From positions 1 to 5,534 of the forward strand of contig DAOWHE010000009.1 of NCBI GenBank assembly GCA_030641585.1: DNA of 5,534 nt, in the 5' to 3' direction. Shown piece by piece: positions 4,562 to 5,534 of this stretch. The stretch's first letter is position 1, and each line of letters opens with the position of its first letter. This DNA is from Dehalococcoidales bacterium. Its GTDB lineage: Bacteria > Chloroflexota > Dehalococcoidia > Dehalococcoidales > ARS1013. Under the pieces are notes generated by a model. It searched no databases and had not been told where the DNA came from. It saw nothing but the letters and a program-made list of their open reading frames with translations. Made by a program: the position numbers and the translations under genes.

Positions 4562-5443
4562 GGGCCCGGCGGCACCGATAGGCTCCGGGGCGGGCAGACG
4601 AATAAAGCTAAGCAAACTGCCAGACCAGCGAGAGAACTCACCGGTAAGCCCCCACGGCCTCTCAAATAGATATTCAACAGTGTTCAACGCCCCCAGGAGA
4701 ACCCCGGCCAGAGCAACCGGCCAGGCCTTAACCAGGACAGTTCTCCTCAAGGCACCAAGCTTTTGCCCCATGGTCGCAGTTGGCTGCTTCTCCACCGCTC
4801 GTCTGGCAATGACACCGCCACGGGATTCCCACCACCGCACCGCTAAGTAGCCAATAACAAGAACTGCCAGAGTGAGCCCGATAGCGCCGGCCCAGCCCAG
4901 TGAGTGAGGCAGCCACACCTTTGGCAGTAGGGAGATATAGCTCTGCCACCACCAATTCCAGTTGTGGAGAAGCACCCCCAAGCCAACCAGGATACCGGCT
5001 AAAGTGACCAGCGAGGCGGCATAACCCTCTCCAATGCGGTACAAAGTCCCGGCAAAGCAGCTCCCGGCAACCACCATCCCCAGCCCGAACATGACACCGG
5101 CCAGCAGGAGATGAAAACCCAGCGGTATCACATAGACATTGAGTGGAAGGATTCCCAGATCAAGGTTTTTGGGGACCATGTCAGACATAACCAGGGCAAA
5201 GCCAACTGTCGCCACCGCCAGCCCCCCAAGAACGCCCTTCATCATCCGTCCGTCTCGCAGGAGGAACAGGTCACGGAAAGCAGCGGTAAAACAGAAGCGG
5301 CTGCGCTGCATGATGAAGCCAAAGCCCAGCCCGAAGAGCCAGAATACTGCCAGCTTCGGTGTCGTCTGAGCGAGGGCGATAGCGACAAGTATGGCTATGA
5401 TTACACCACCGATAATCAGGGCTGTCTTGACATTTCGGCTCAT
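4559..5443 (-). CDS. YeeE/YedE (TsuA-like) sulfur-compound transporter, N-terminal part up to the TGA
   Basis: Family members conduct thiosulfate, or are implicated in sulfur or selenium uptake, through the cytoplasmic membrane. This 294-codon segment holds the whole first Sulf_transp repeat and the beginning of the second. A membrane anchor lies at 8-25. The signature GFIMQRSRFCFTAAFRD (43-58, Cys51) and VVAGSCFAGTLYRIGEG (124-140, Cys129) supply two of the three cysteines conserved in structurally studied YeeE. A third block, LGALNTVEYLFERPWGLTGEFSRW, opens the second repeat. It ends PEPIGAAGP before TGA, halfway through that repeat, so as a finished protein it would lack the third cysteine. 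The ATG at 5443 has GAAGG six bases upstream. It is the first gene of a leftward operon with the tusA-like gene. Confidence 0.88.
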   Translation of the reverse strand: MSRNVKTALIIGGVIIAILVAIALAQTTPKLAVFWLFGLGFGFIMQRSRFCFTAAFRDLFLLRDGRMMKGVLGGLAVATVGFALVMSDMVPKNLDLGILPLNVYVIPLGFHLLLAGVMFGLGMVVAGSCFAGTLYRIGEGYAASLVTLAGILVGLGVLLHNWNWWWQSYISLLPKVWLPHSLGWAGAIGLTLAVLVIGYLAVRWWESRGGVIARRAVEKQPTATMGQKLGALRRTVLVKAWPVALAGVLLGALNTVEYLFERPWGLTGEFSRWSGSLLSFIRLPAPEPIGAAGP

Positions 5444-5475
5444 AACCTGCCTTCTTTAAGTAGAGCTTAGTAAAC

Positions 5476-5505
5476 AGTATATCTTATCTGGCCGTAATCA
5501 ACCAA
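5476..5505 (-). promoter_or_regulatory. Possible promoter of the YeeE-TusA operon
   Basis: On the minus strand TATACT (complement of 5476-5481) lies about 33 bases before the ATG at 5443. A poor -35 candidate, TTGGTT (complement of 5500-5505; 3 of 6), is 18 bases upstream. The -10 hexamer is identical to those before tRNA-Glu and the zinc-ribbon gene. Initiation near 5469 would give a 26-base leader. The weak -35 may mean that an activator is needed. No known operator sequence is recognised in the remaining 29 bases to the window edge. Confidence 0.42.
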
Positions 5506-5534
5506 GGGTGACCACTTTGTCCGAAGTAGAAACC

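Larger units (their letters stand above)
4235..5443 (-). other. Candidate recoded full-length YeeE/YedE transporter (402 aa, TGA at codon 295)
   Basis: The two segments flanking the TGA (complement of 4559-4561) are in the same frame with no gap. Joined, they give one 402-residue protein with two Sulf_transp repeats and three family cysteines (51, 129, 364), which is the expected size and order for a long YeeE/YedE protein. The break falls in the loop after RPWGLTGEFSRW and before the segment INGGMIFGAF. In E. coli YedE the equivalent parts (WAVTGEFTRW, later GMMILG) are continuous within one chain. The hairpin just after the TGA supports selenocysteine insertion. TGA also seems to act as an ordinary stop for the tusA-like gene, and Trp is written TGG throughout, so a general code change is unlikely. 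Confidence 0.55.

Noticed and set aside
5111..5470. Plus-strand open frame of 119 codons opposite the YeeE gene
   Set aside because: It lies antisense to well-recognised YeeE coding sequence, its composition is not protein-like, and it runs through the opposing gene's promoter.

Overview
The window (5534 bp, moderately GC-rich, about 54% by eye) reads as chromosomal DNA from a free-living bacterium. The small zinc-ribbon protein with its CQWCGYPL signature, the tRNA-Glu sequence and the general codon style suggest Chloroflexota, most likely Dehalococcoidia. This is recognition from memory and was not tested by a search. No phage, transposon or CRISPR signal is visible.

Layout, left to right: (1) argC, nearly complete and cut by the left edge, on +. 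(2) A 139-bp gap with a small hairpin and a possible promoter. (3) An MFS transporter on + whose stop codon overlaps the stop codon of (4) a DedA/VTT-family membrane protein on -. (5) A compact control region with a leftward promoter for the VTT gene and rightward promoters for tRNA-Glu(UUC) and for (6) a zinc-ribbon/OB-fold protein with an exact 66-bp tandem repeat in its linker. (7) Convergent to it, a leftward two-component operon: a YeeE/YedE (TsuA-like) sulfur-compound transporter followed by a TusA/TsuB-like sulfur carrier with a CPxP motif.

The most notable observation is in the YeeE/YedE gene. Its frame is interrupted by one TGA (complement of 4559-4561), and the same frame continues with no frameshift for 107 more codons that supply the missing part of the second transport repeat, including the third conserved cysteine. 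Ten bases after the TGA there is a strong GC hairpin (8-bp stem, 3-nt GUU loop). Its distance from the TGA, stem length and loop-leading G fit the published description of bacterial SECIS elements. The apparent restart ATG has no Shine-Dalgarno sequence, whereas the next gene (tusA-like) has a near-perfect one. The window may therefore encode a 402-residue selenocysteine-containing sulfur/selenium transporter that is normally called as two genes. A nonsense mutation or a translationally coupled split gene remain alternatives.

Functionally, the YeeE-TusA pair would bring thiosulfate (or a related sulfur or selenium species) into the cell and hand the sulfur to a carrier protein. argC serves arginine synthesis. 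The MFS, VTT and zinc-ribbon/OB proteins have no assigned substrate or partner here.
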